Shown piece after piece: positions 41,524 to 50,274 of a stretch of DNA of 64,000 nt. The stretch covers positions 56,911-120,910 of the forward strand of contig CAIQIQ010000140.1 in the NCBI GenBank assembly GCA_903871935.1, written 5' to 3'. The notes below the pieces were generated by a model. The model saw only the letters and a program-made list of their open reading frames with translations, had not been told where the DNA came from and made no database searches. The position numbers and the translations under genes were made by a program. This stretch comes from an uncultured Phycisphaerales bacterium (lineage in GTDB: Bacteria > Planctomycetota > Phycisphaerae > Tepidisphaerales > Tepidisphaeraceae). The stretch's first letter is position 1. Every line of letters begins with the position of its first letter.

Positions 41524-44500
41524 ATGGCTTGCGAACTGATTCATACCATCACCAGCGGCGACGCCGATGTCCGCAACCGTTCGCTGGAAGAGCTTTGCCG
41601 CGGGGCAGATGCATCCAGGCTGCTGCAATACTGCGCCCAACTCGACTCGTTTCGTCGCTCCAGCGACAATCTCTACGAGCGTGTACGTGCGCTGTTCTTT
41701 CTATATGCCATCTACCGTTACGAGCTGCCGGCCAGGTTGGGGCACGGCGTGGCCGGTCTGGTGCCGTTTGATGGTTACACGCAACTTCTCTCGCGACGGT
41801 TTGAAGAAGCGATCGATATGTTCCTGGCACACCAGATGCAGCACGGGCCCAGTGATGCAATTGCCAGTGCCCTGGCGGCTGCCTATCACGATCTGGGGTT
41901 CCAGACGCTGGCAAACCAGGTTCGGCGTAGCGTCCGTTCTGTGCGCGGAAATCAGTGGATGTTCCGCATGGGTCATCCCGCCGATCAGCCTCTGCGATTC
42001 CGCCGCGAACTGCTGCAACGCGGCGCTGATGGACTGTTTCCGATCCTGAGTGAGAAGACGCCTGTACGCATGGATCTGTCGCACAGTGCCTGGAGCGACA
42101 TCTTCTTTCTGGGGATGGATTTCCCCGAAGGCGCCCGAGTACTGAATGTCTCGATCGACCTTGCCGTGCGCGGCCGGGACAAAGAGCCGCGTCCACCGGT
42201 CGAGGCATATCTCCGTGTGATTGAGGAGCCGATTATCCGGCTCATCAGCGTTGACCTGGGCGCGCAGGCGGAGATTACCTTACTTGCCGATATCTTCGAT
42301 TTCGCCAAAGACTACCTGGGCCTGCTCAAGGCGGCGCTAATTGCCTCGGGCATCGTTCCGCCGGGCCTGGAAGGTTCGGGGCAGAAGCTCTCGGATCTGC
42401 TGACGCTGATGATTGGTCCGGGCCTGGGGCTGGAGATCGTCAGCAGTGTGAACAACATCCCCAAGGGGTCGCGCCTGGCGGTATCCACTAACCTGCTGGG
42501 GGCATTGATCGCCGCATGCATGCGCGCCACCGGGCAGGCGCGAAACCTCACCGGCATGCTCGATGAAACCGACCGCCGACTTGTTGCGGCTCGCGCGATC
42601 CTGGGCGAATGGTTGGGCGGGTCGGGCGGCGGGTGGCAGGATTCCGGGGGCGTCTGGCCGGGCATGAAGCTGATCCAGGGATCGCTGGCTGGCGAGGGTG
42701 ATCCGGAGTTTGGCATCAGTCGCGGGCGGCTTCTGCCGAACCATCGTATTCTCGATCACAACGACGCCTCGGCCGATACGCGTCGGAAGATCGAACAGAG
42801 CCTGGTGTTGGTGCATGGAGGGATGGCCCAGAATGTTGGCCCAATCCTGGAAATGGTGACCGAGAAATACCTGCTCCGCAGCGCCAGGGAGTGGGCCGGC
42901 CGCAAACAGGCGATGGGGATACTCGATGAGGTCGTTGCTGTTCTGAAGCGCGGCGATGTTCAGGCTCTCGGGGCGGCCACCACGCGCAACTTCTTCGAGC
43001 CGCTGCAGACGATCATCCCCTGGGCGAGCAACTTCTATACCGAGGCCCTCATTCGCAAGACGCGTCAGAAGTTCGGCGATGCGTTCTGGGGTTTCTGGAT
43101 GCTCGGCGGGATGTCGGGCGGCGGCATGGGCTTTATCTTTGCTCCGCAGCGCAAGCGTGAGGCACAGGACTTCCTGCAGTCGATGATGCTGGAGACGCGC
43201 AAAGAACTGCAGCATTCACTTCCGTTCGCCATGGCGCCGGTTGTTTATGACTTCGCGATCAATGAAAAGGGCACGTTTGCACGCCTGCTGTGCGGGCCGG
43301 AAGCGGTTCTGCCGGCCGGCTACTATGGCATGATGGTGCCGCAGTGGCTGCGAACCGACCCCCGCGAGCAGACTGCCCATCGCCGTGCCGAGTTGCAGCA
43401 TTTCGGCAGTGCGGCTCGTTCCCGCGAGGAACTCAGCGGCATGGTCGAGACGCTGTTTGACCGCATGCTGCCGCGGCCGACAGCGGATGATGGCAAGGGC
43501 CAGACGTTGCAGGCAATGCTCGATGCCAACGGCTTTGATCGGCAGCAGCATGAACGGATTCAGTCTGATTTGCGCAATGGCCGGATTGGTCTAGCGCAGA
43601 ACCGGTTGCCGCCAAACACGATCATCACCGATGTCAGCAGCGCCGATGTCATCGATATCACAAAGCGGACCGGCGATGATCTGCGACGGCGCGGCATGGC
43701 GGCTTTGGCCGATGGGCAGGTTGCCGTGCTCACCCTGGCGGCCGGTTCTGGATCGCGCTGGACACAGGGCGCGGGAGTGTGCAAGGCCCTGCATCCGTTC
43801 AGCAAGCTCTCCGGGGTCCACCGCACCTTTATCGAAACCCATTTGGCGAAGACGCGACGAATCGGCAAGCTCACGGGTGTGATGCCGCCGCACCTGGTCT
43901 CCACCAGTTATCTCACCCACGAGCCGGTTGCCGATTGGCTCGCCAAGTACGGTAACTATGGCTACACCGGCGAAGTGCTGCTCTCGCCGGGCAGGGCGGT
44001 GGGCATGCGGATGATCCCAATGGTGCGCGACCTGCGCTTTGCCTGGGAAGAGATGCCACAGAAACAGCTCGACGAGCAGAAGCAGAAGATGATCGAAAGT
44101 GTGCATGCCGCGTTGATGAACTGGGCCCGCGGTATGGGAGAGGGCTCAGACTACACCGACAATCTGCCCGGGCAGTGCCTGCACCCGGTGGGGCACTGGT
44201 ACGAAGTGCCGAACCTCTTCCGCAATGGTGTCCTGCACGGTCTGCTGCAACGCCGGCCGAAACTGAAGTACCTGATGTTGCACAACATCGACACCTTAGG
44301 CGCGGATCTCGATCCGGCAATCCTGGGCCTGCATATCGCGCAGGGGAGTTGCCTTTCGTTTGAAGTCATCACCCGCCGGATCGAAGACCGCGGCGGAGGT
44401 CTGGCGAAGATCAACGGCCAGGTGCGGTTGCTCGAGGGCCTGGCCATGCCGCGCGAGGAGGCCGAGTTCGCGCTCTCCTACTACAACACGATGACGACCT

Positions 44501-44844
44501 GGATCGACATCGACCAGTTACTTGCCGCATTCGGCATATCGCGCGCCGATCTGGCGGATCAGACCCGCGTCGCGGCCGCCATCCGTGGTGTGGCCGCTAA
44601 GATGCCAACCTATGTCACTCTCAAGGATGTAAAGAAGCGCTGGGGTCACGGCCAGGAGGACATCTACCCCGTCGCCCAGTTTGAGAAGCTCTGGAGCGAC
44701 ATGACCGCGATTCCGGATATCCGCTGCTCCTTCTTCGTCGTCCCGCGATCTCGCGGCCAGCAGCTCAAAGATCCTGCTCAGCTTGATGGCTGGTTCCGAG
44801 ATGGGTCAGCGCAGTATGTGGACAGCATCTGCGCCTGGGGATAG
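41524..44844 (+). CDS. GHMP-kinase-like / UDP-sugar pyrophosphorylase (UDPGP) fusion
   Basis: About 1106 residues. A helical N-terminal region (1-175) precedes a fucokinase/HddA-like GHMP fold. Its motif 1 is VRMDLSHSAWSDIFFLGMDF near residue 181, and motif 2 is NNIPKGSRLAVSTNLLGAL near 313. GWQDSGGVWPGMKL lies near 378 and a glycine-rich motif (GGMSGGGMGFIF) near 535. The phosphate-binding loop is degenerate: SRLAVST stands where GLGSSS is expected. From about residue 735 a UDPGP-type pyrophosphorylase follows (LTLAAGSGSRWTQG; LMLHNIDTLGADLDPAILG). Domain order is the reverse of the fusion at 30763-33477. ATG 41524 is chosen; TTG 41464 would overlap the previous gene. Confidence 0.75.
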   Translation: MACELIHTITSGDADVRNRSLEELCRGADASRLLQYCAQLDSFRRSSDNLYERVRALFFLYAIYRYELPARLGHGVAGLVPFDGYTQLLSRRFEEAIDMFLAHQMQHGPSDAIASALAAAYHDLGFQTLANQVRRSVRSVRGNQWMFRMGHPADQPLRFRRELLQRGADGLFPILSEKTPVRMDLSHSAWSDIFFLGMDFPEGARVLNVSIDLAVRGRDKEPRPPVEAYLRVIEEPIIRLISVDLGAQAEITLLADIFDFAKDYLGLLKAALIASGIVPPGLEGSGQKLSDLLTLMIGPGLGLEIVSSVNNIPKGSRLAVSTNLLGALIAACMRATGQARNLTGMLDETDRRLVAARAILGEWLGGSGGGWQDSGGVWPGMKLIQGSLAGEGDPEFGISRGRLLPNHRILDHNDASADTRRKIEQSLVLVHGGMAQNVGPILEMVTEKYLLRSAREWAGRKQAMGILDEVVAVLKRGDVQALGAATTRNFFEPLQTIIPWASNFYTEALIRKTRQKFGDAFWGFWMLGGMSGGGMGFIFAPQRKREAQDFLQSMMLETRKELQHSLPFAMAPVVYDFAINEKGTFARLLCGPEAVLPAGYYGMMVPQWLRTDPREQTAHRRAELQHFGSAARSREELSGMVETLFDRMLPRPTADDGKGQTLQAMLDANGFDRQQHERIQSDLRNGRIGLAQNRLPPNTIITDVSSADVIDITKRTGDDLRRRGMAALADGQVAVLTLAAGSGSRWTQGAGVCKALHPFSKLSGVHRTFIETHLAKTRRIGKLTGVMPPHLVSTSYLTHEPVADWLAKYGNYGYTGEVLLSPGRAVGMRMIPMVRDLRFAWEEMPQKQLDEQKQKMIESVHAALMNWARGMGEGSDYTDNLPGQCLHPVGHWYEVPNLFRNGVLHGLLQRRPKLKYLMLHNIDTLGADLDPAILGLHIAQGSCLSFEVITRRIEDRGGGLAKINGQVRLLEGLAMPREEAEFALSYYNTMTTWIDIDQLLAAFGISRADLADQTRVAAAIRGVAAKMPTYVTLKDVKKRWGHGQEDIYPVAQFEKLWSDMTAIPDIRCSFFVVPRSRGQQLKDPAQLDGWFRDGSAQYVDSICAWG

Positions 44845-45139
44845 ACAAAACCTTGCCAGAAGGACCCGTCTGAGCCCGCCTGCCAAGATGGCAAGCGAGG
44901 TTGGCGGCTATCTCAGGGGGCTGCCAGAGAGGCAGGTTTGAGCTGATCTGGCATACCCGGCATGCCGAATGCAACTGGTTGTATTATCTGTATTTACATC
45001 GAATCCACATTTGCCGGCACCGCGTTTGTTCTAAGCTCGGCACGTCAAGGTCTACATGCCGATGGTGCATGGTGCTCTGACAGTTGCATAGTGAATAGTG
45101 AGCCCCTTAAGCGGGGATGTTTGGAAAGGAGATCATTAG
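44845..45139. other. Intergenic control region of groEL1
   Basis: 295 bp without a gene. Small hairpins lie at 44881-44893 (TGCCA/TGGCA) and 44921-44935 (CTGCC/GGCAG followed by GTTTG); the latter may end the upstream operon. No CIRCE repeat and no convincing -35/-10 pair is seen. A duplicated ATAGTGA lies near 45089, and the strong ribosome site GGAAAGGAGATCA precedes groEL1. Confidence 0.5.
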
Positions 45140-46786
45140 ATGGCCACCAAGATGCTTCAGTTTGATGCGGAGGCCCGCAAGTCACTGCTGGAAGGCGTGA
45201 CCAAGATGTCGCGAGCGGTCAAAGCGACATTGGGTCCCCGCGGCCGAAATGCTGTGCTCGACAAGGGTTGGGGTGCCCCGACCGTGACGAAGGATGGCGT
45301 ATCGGTAGCTGAGGAGATTGAACTGCGGGACAAGTTCGAGAATATCGGCGCCCGCCTGGTGCGTGAGGCTGCGAGCAAGACCAGCGATGTGGCCGGCGAC
45401 GGCACCACGACCGCAACGGTCATGGCCGAAGCTATCTTCAAGGAAGGCTACCGCTCGATTACCGCCGGCGCCGATGCCATGGCACTGGCCCGCGGAATTC
45501 GCAAGGCCGTCGATGGGGTCGTAGCGAGCCTGAAGAAGCAGAGCCGGCCGATCGATGCCACGAAGAAAGATGACATCGCCAACGTTGCGAGCATCTCGGC
45601 GAACAACGATCGCGAGATCGGCGAGATCATGGCCGACGCTTTCATGAAGGTCGGCAAGGACGGCGTGATCACGGTTGAAGAAGGCAAGAGCCTGCAGACC
45701 GAAGTGACCGTCGTCGAGGGCATGCAGTTCGACCGCGGTTTCCTTTCCCCGAATTTCATCACTGATGCCGACGAGATGGTGTCGGAGCTTGAAAAGTGCT
45801 TCGTGCTGGTCTTTGAAGACAAGATCAGCGCCGCCACCAAGCTGATTCCTCTGCTTGAAAAAATCCAAAAGGCCAAGCGGCCGCTGCTGATCATCGCCGA
45901 AGATGTTGAGGGCGAAGCCCTGGCAACGCTGGTAGTGAACAAGCTCCGCGGCATCCTCAACGTGTGCGCTGTCAAGGCCCCGGGTTATGGCGATCGCCGC
46001 AAGTCGATGCTGGAGGATATCGCGATCCTCACCGGCGGCGAGGCGATCATGAAGGACCTGGGTGTTGAGCTCGACAAGATCGAGGTCAGCCAGCTCGGCC
46101 AGGCGAAGCTCGTCCGCATCGACAACGACAATACGACGATTATCGAAGGCGCCGGTGAGAGCAAGGCCATTCAGGGCCGTATCGCTCAGATCCGCCGCGA
46201 GATCGACATTACGACCAGCGACTATGACCGCGAGAAGCTCCAGGAGCGTCTTGCCAAGCTGGCCGGTGGCGTGGCCCAGATCAATGTCGGTGCGGCCACG
46301 GAAGCCGAGCTCAAAGAAAAGAAGGCCCGCATCGAGGATGCCTTGCATGCAACCCGCGCTGCCGTTGAGGAAGGTGTGGTTGCCGGTGGTGGCGTCGCGA
46401 TGATCAAAGCCATGAAGGCTCTGGACAATAGCGACCTCAAGGCCGAGGGCGATGAAGTGCTGGGCGTCAAGGTCGTCCGCAATGCCCTGGTAGCTCCGAT
46501 GAAGCAGATCGCCGAGAACGCCGGCGTGTCGGGCAGCGTGGTGGTCCGCCGCGTGCTGGAAGGCAAGGAGAACGAAGGCTTCAACGCGTTGACGCTTGAG
46601 TACGTCGACATGATGAAAGCCGGCATCATCACTCCGACCAAGGTGGAGCGCACCGCGCTTCAGAACGCGGCCGAGGTGGCGATCCTCCTGCTGACCACTG
46701 ATTGCATCGTGGTCGAGAAGCCCAAAGATAAGAAAGCCGCCGCCCCCGGTGGAGAAGACATGGGCGGAATGGATGACATGATGTAA
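45140..46786 (+). CDS. groL1: Chaperonin GroEL, copy 1 (with GGM-type tail)
   Basis: The 60-kDa subunit of the cytoplasmic folding chamber, 548 residues. The ATP site is intact: KATLGPRGRNAVLDK, TVTKDGVSVAEEI and SKTSDVAGDGTTTATVMAEA. The C-terminus has the Gly-Met tail GGEDMGGMDDMM, but the normally invariant NAATGEY segment near residue 480 reads NALTLEY. This changes the nucleotide-contacting loop and suggests a specialised chaperonin. AGGAG lies 9 nt upstream of ATG 45140. It is followed by groES at 144 bp and by a second groEL, so the cluster holds two different large subunits for one visible small subunit. Confidence 0.97.
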   Translation: MATKMLQFDAEARKSLLEGVTKMSRAVKATLGPRGRNAVLDKGWGAPTVTKDGVSVAEEIELRDKFENIGARLVREAASKTSDVAGDGTTTATVMAEAIFKEGYRSITAGADAMALARGIRKAVDGVVASLKKQSRPIDATKKDDIANVASISANNDREIGEIMADAFMKVGKDGVITVEEGKSLQTEVTVVEGMQFDRGFLSPNFITDADEMVSELEKCFVLVFEDKISAATKLIPLLEKIQKAKRPLLIIAEDVEGEALATLVVNKLRGILNVCAVKAPGYGDRRKSMLEDIAILTGGEAIMKDLGVELDKIEVSQLGQAKLVRIDNDNTTIIEGAGESKAIQGRIAQIRREIDITTSDYDREKLQERLAKLAGGVAQINVGAATEAELKEKKARIEDALHATRAAVEEGVVAGGGVAMIKAMKALDNSDLKAEGDEVLGVKVVRNALVAPMKQIAENAGVSGSVVVRRVLEGKENEGFNALTLEYVDMMKAGIITPTKVERTALQNAAEVAILLLTTDCIVVEKPKDKKAAAPGGEDMGGMDDMM

Positions 46787-46930
46787 GCCCGGATCTCCGG
46801 AGACGCGATGGGAACCATCAGGTGTCTCAGCGCGACGACAGTCGGAAGAAACGACTTGTGGCTGCCGGCCGTGTGCCTGTGGCACCCGTGCAACACAAAG
46901 GACATATAAGAGAAGCGAGGAAGCACAACT

Positions 46931-47218
46931 ATGAAACTCAAGCCCCTGCAGGACCGTGTGATTGTGAAGCAGTCGGAAGCCGAAGAGAAGACCAAGAGCG
47001 GGATCATCCTGCCCGATGCGGCGAAGGAAAAGCCCACCAAGGGCAAGGTCATCGCCGTTGGCGCCGGCAAGGCTGACGACAAAGGCAAAGTACACGCGCT
47101 GAACGTCAAGGCCGGCGATGAGGTGTACTACGGCAAGTACTCGGGAACGGACGTGGAAGTGAATGGAGAGAAGTTCGTCATCCTCCGCGAGTCGGACATT
47201 CTTGGCGTGCTGGAGTAA
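46931..47218 (+). CDS. groS: Co-chaperonin GroES
   Basis: The 95-residue lid subunit that caps GroEL rings. It starts KLKPLQDRVIVKQSEAEEKT, carries the mobile-loop region TKSGIILPDAAKEKP with the hydrophobic IIL contact, and ends ESDILGVLE. It has exact family length. A GAGGAAG ribosome site precedes the ATG. It lies between the two groEL genes on the same strand, so it probably serves both. Confidence 0.97.
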   Translation: MKLKPLQDRVIVKQSEAEEKTKSGIILPDAAKEKPTKGKVIAVGAGKADDKGKVHALNVKAGDEVYYGKYSGTDVEVNGEKFVILRESDILGVLE

Positions 47219-47240
47219 TCGCGGGCATTGCAGTCCCGCT

Positions 47241-47294
47241 GTTGATTGTTGATTGCTGATCGAGCAGTCAATCAATCAACAATCAACAATCAAC
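47241..47294. repeat. Inverted heptad repeat between groES and groEL2
   Basis: Two tandem GTTGATT (47241-47254), a 19-bp middle, then three exact tandem AATCAAC (47274-47294), the reverse complement of the first unit. The arms can form a long hairpin 22 bp after the groES stop. It may attenuate or end the groES transcript, or protect its 3' end. Confidence 0.7.
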
Positions 47295-47334
47295 ACTGCT
47301 CAGAAACGAGCAACTGACTTGGAGTCAAAGAACC

Positions 47335-48963
47335 ATGGCAGCTAAACAGATGATGTTCGACGTGAATGCCCGCAACGAGATCGCCAACGGCCTGTCGCAG
47401 CTTGCGAAGGCCGTCAAGGCCACTCTCGGACCCCGCGGACGCAATGTGATCCTGCAGAAGAGCTACGGCAGCCCGCGGATCACCAAGGACGGCGTGACGG
47501 TCTCGAAGGAGATCGAACTGCCGCAACCGTTCGAGAACATGGGCGCCAAGCTCGTGAATATGGTCGCCAGCAAGACCGGCGATGTCGCCGGCGACGGCAC
47601 GACCACCGCGGTGGTCCTCGCCGAGGCGATCTACCTTGAGGGCCTGAAGTATGCCGCCGCGGGTGTGAACCCGGTGACGGTGCAGCGCGGAATCGTGAAG
47701 GCGGCTGAAGTTGCGGCCGACGCGATTACTGCCATGGCGAAGAAGGTCAAGGGACGCGAGGACTATAAGCGCGTTGCGACGATCTCCGCCAACGGCGATG
47801 AGCATATCGGCAACCTGATGGCCGACGCCATGGAGAAGGTCGGCAAGGAAGGCGTAATCACCGTCGATGAAGGCAAGAGCACCGAGAGCACACTGGAATA
47901 CACCGAAGGCATGCAGTTCGATAAGGGCTACCTGTCGCCCTACTTCATGACCAACCCTACCACGCTCGAAGCGGTGCTTGAGGACTGCTACATCCTCATC
48001 CACGAAAAGAAGATCAGCAATCTGGCGGAACTGCTGCCGCTGCTGAACAAGACCGTGACCAGCAGCAAGCCGCTGCTGATCATCGCCGAGGATGTGGAAA
48101 GCGAAGCTCTCGCCGCCCTGGTGGTGAACAAGCTGCGCGGCGTCCTGAACGTCTGCGCGGTCAAGGCTCCGGGCTTTGGCGATCGTCGCAAGGCGATGAT
48201 GGGTGATATCGCCACCGTCACAGGCGGTGAGTTCATCAGCGAAGATCTGGGCTCGAAGCTTGAAACGATCGAGCTGGAACAGCTCGGCCAGGCCAAGCGC
48301 GTCGTCCTCGACAAAGACAAGTGCCTGATCGTCCAGGGCGCAGGCAAGAAGAAAGACATCGACGCCCGCGTGGAGCAGATCCGCCTGCAGATCGATAAGA
48401 CCACCAGCGACTACGACCGCGAGAAGCTTCAGGAACGCTTGGCGAAGCTGACCGGCGGCGTTGCTGTTGTGAAGGCCGGTGCCAACACCGAAACCGAAAT
48501 GAAGGAACGCAAGGACCTGATCGACGACGCTCTGCATGCGACGAGAGCGGCGGCCGAGGAAGGCATTGTTCCTGGCGGCGGCGTAGCGTTTCTCCGCGCG
48601 ATTGAGGCCGTGGAGAATGCCAAGAGTAAGGCCAGAGGCGATGAGAAGATGGGCTTCGACATCATCATCAAGGCACTGCGTTCTCCGACGAAGCAGATTG
48701 CCGACAACGCCGGTGATGATGGCGAGGTCATCGTCGACCAGATCCTCGAAAACCGCAAAGCCAGCTACGGCTACAATGCCGCCACGGGCCAGTTTGTGGA
48801 TATGTATGAGGCTGGCATCATAGATCCGGCCAAGGTCGCCCGTACCGCGCTGCTCAACGCGGCATCGGTCAGCGGCCTGGCCCTGACGACCGATGTGCTG
48901 GTGACCGAGGTCAAAGAGAAGGACGGCAAGCTGCAGAATGCTGTGGCAGGCTCAGTCCGGTAA
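47335..48963 (+). CDS. groL2: Chaperonin GroEL, copy 2 (canonical core, no GGM tail)
   Basis: A second 60-kDa chaperonin, 542 residues. The core is canonical, including KATLGPRGRNVILQKSYG, DVAGDGTTTAVVLAEAI and the intact NAATGQFVDMYEAGIIDPAKV. The C-terminus, however, ends KEKDGKLQNAVAGSVR and lacks the Gly-Gly-Met repeat tail. It is thus complementary to copy 1, which has the tail but a changed NAATGEY segment. GGAG lies 12 nt before the ATG, a little far. It follows groES by 116 bp, with the heptad hairpin between, and is ended by a hairpin terminator before dnaJ. Confidence 0.97.
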   Translation: MAAKQMMFDVNARNEIANGLSQLAKAVKATLGPRGRNVILQKSYGSPRITKDGVTVSKEIELPQPFENMGAKLVNMVASKTGDVAGDGTTTAVVLAEAIYLEGLKYAAAGVNPVTVQRGIVKAAEVAADAITAMAKKVKGREDYKRVATISANGDEHIGNLMADAMEKVGKEGVITVDEGKSTESTLEYTEGMQFDKGYLSPYFMTNPTTLEAVLEDCYILIHEKKISNLAELLPLLNKTVTSSKPLLIIAEDVESEALAALVVNKLRGVLNVCAVKAPGFGDRRKAMMGDIATVTGGEFISEDLGSKLETIELEQLGQAKRVVLDKDKCLIVQGAGKKKDIDARVEQIRLQIDKTTSDYDREKLQERLAKLTGGVAVVKAGANTETEMKERKDLIDDALHATRAAAEEGIVPGGGVAFLRAIEAVENAKSKARGDEKMGFDIIIKALRSPTKQIADNAGDDGEVIVDQILENRKASYGYNAATGQFVDMYEAGIIDPAKVARTALLNAASVSGLALTTDVLVTEVKEKDGKLQNAVAGSVR

Positions 48964-48977
48964 ACAGCCTATTTCAC

Positions 48978-49013
48978 AGGCATGCTCGCGAAAAGCGGGC
49001 ATGCCTGCCTTGT
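48978..49013 (+). terminator. Terminator after groEL2
   Basis: A 12-bp stem with one G-T pair, AGGCATGCTCGC with GCGGGCATGCCT, loop GAAAA (48978-49006), followed by GCCTTGT. It ends the groEL cluster and separates it from dnaJ-grpE. Confidence 0.6.
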
Positions 49014-49087
49014 CAGCCACAGATCGGGCAACAGATGCCCACAGATAGGAGTTCATCTGTGTCCTATCGGTGCCCCTTCTGTGGCTG
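49014..49087 (+). promoter_or_regulatory. Nested palindrome in the dnaJ leader
   Basis: The outer stem is CAGCCACAGA (49014-49023) with TCTGTGGCTG (49078-49087). Inside, GGGCA (49026-49030) can pair with TGCCC at 49036-49040 or at 49071-49075. CACAGAT/ATCTGTG (49040-49046/49055-49061) competes with GATAGGA/TCCTATC (49044-49050/49062-49068). The whole 74-nt structure ends 18 nt before the dnaJ ATG, just before its GAGGT ribosome site. Confidence 0.5.
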
Positions 49088-49105
49088 ATGTATTTGAGGT
49101 ACGTC

Positions 49106-50245
49106 ATGGCCGGTGGGACAAAGCGCGACTACTACGAGGTGCTGGGCATCCAGAAGGGTGCCAGCGATGATGATGTTAAGCGCGCTTACCGTAAGCTGGC
49201 GATGAAGTACCACCCGGATCGCGCCGGTGATGGCGAAAAGTCGGAGGCCGAAGGCAAGTTCAAGGAAGCCGCTGAGGCCTACGAGGTGCTCTCGGATGCT
49301 CACAAGCGCCAACGCTACGATCAGTTCGGCCACCAGGGCGTCGGCAGCGCCCATGACTTCCAGCATATGAATGTCGAGGACATCTTCTCGATGTTCAACC
49401 TCGATGAGCTGTTTGGTGGTGGTTTTGGTGGTCGAGGACGACAACGCAGCGGCGGTCCGACACGCGGCTACGACCTTGAGACCCAGGTTGAACTGACTCT
49501 GCAGGAAGTCTCGACCGGGTGTGAGAAGACGATCGAATTCGAGAAACGCGATCACTGCACCAAGTGCGGCGGCAGCGGCGCCAAACCGGGCAGCAAGCCG
49601 ATGGCATGTCCTCAATGCGGCGGCGCCGGTCAGGTGGCTCAGGTTGGTTTTGGCGGAATGTTCCGCATGGTCACCACCTGCCCCAACTGCCGCGGACGCG
49701 GACAGGTGATCAAAGAGCATTGCGGCAACTGCGGCGGCACCGGAAAGCTCTTGGTTAAGCGCAAGGTGTCTGTCAAAGTTCCGCCCGGAGTGCACGATGG
49801 AATGGCGCTGCGGGTCCAGGGAGAGGGAGAGGCTGGCGAGATGGGCGGCCCATCCGGCGACCTGCACTGCTACCTGCAGGTGAAAGCCAACTCTATCTTC
49901 ACACGCCACAATAATGACCTGGTCTGCCAGGTGCCCATTACTTTCACACAGGCGGCACTGGGCGCGCGGTTTGAGGTGCCCACGCTCAAGGGTAAGGAGA
50001 TGCTGGAGATCCCTTCCGGGTCTCAGCATGGCGAGGTGATCAAGCTCAAGGGCGAGGGGTTGCCGGATTTGCGCAGCGGTCGCCGGGGCGACCAGCTTGT
50101 GCAGGTGCTGATCGAGGTGCCAAAGAAACTGACCGAGAAACAGAAGGAACTGTTGAAGCAGTTTGCCACGACAGAGGATGAAGCCCTGATGCCACAGCGC
50201 AAGGGCTTCATGGACAAGCTCAAGAGTGCCATCAAGGGTGATTAG
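49106..50245 (+). CDS. dnaJ: Chaperone DnaJ (Hsp40, type I)
   Basis: Co-chaperone that delivers substrates to DnaK and stimulates its ATPase. The J domain (about residues 7-75) has the HPD motif in KYHPDRAGDG. A Gly/Phe-rich linker follows (LFGGGFGGRGRQRSGG). The zinc-binding domain has four Cys-x2-Cys-x-Gly-x-Gly repeats, CTKCGGSGAKPG, CPQCGGAGQ, CPNCRGRGQ and CGNCGGTGK. A C-terminal substrate-binding region ends the protein. Length is 379 residues. ATG 49106 has GAGGT 6 nt upstream. It is followed by grpE at 29 bp, forming an operon. dnaK itself lies 41 kb away, an uncommon separation. Confidence 0.96.
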   Translation: MAGGTKRDYYEVLGIQKGASDDDVKRAYRKLAMKYHPDRAGDGEKSEAEGKFKEAAEAYEVLSDAHKRQRYDQFGHQGVGSAHDFQHMNVEDIFSMFNLDELFGGGFGGRGRQRSGGPTRGYDLETQVELTLQEVSTGCEKTIEFEKRDHCTKCGGSGAKPGSKPMACPQCGGAGQVAQVGFGGMFRMVTTCPNCRGRGQVIKEHCGNCGGTGKLLVKRKVSVKVPPGVHDGMALRVQGEGEAGEMGGPSGDLHCYLQVKANSIFTRHNNDLVCQVPITFTQAALGARFEVPTLKGKEMLEIPSGSQHGEVIKLKGEGLPDLRSGRRGDQLVQVLIEVPKKLTEKQKELLKQFATTEDEALMPQRKGFMDKLKSAIKGD

Positions 50246-50274
50246 CCAGGATGACTTCGGGAGAGGCTGCGAAT

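Noticed and set aside
45182..47275. 697-codon minus-strand frame opposite groEL1 and groES
   Set aside because: It is antisense to two unmistakable chaperonin genes and has no conserved motifs.
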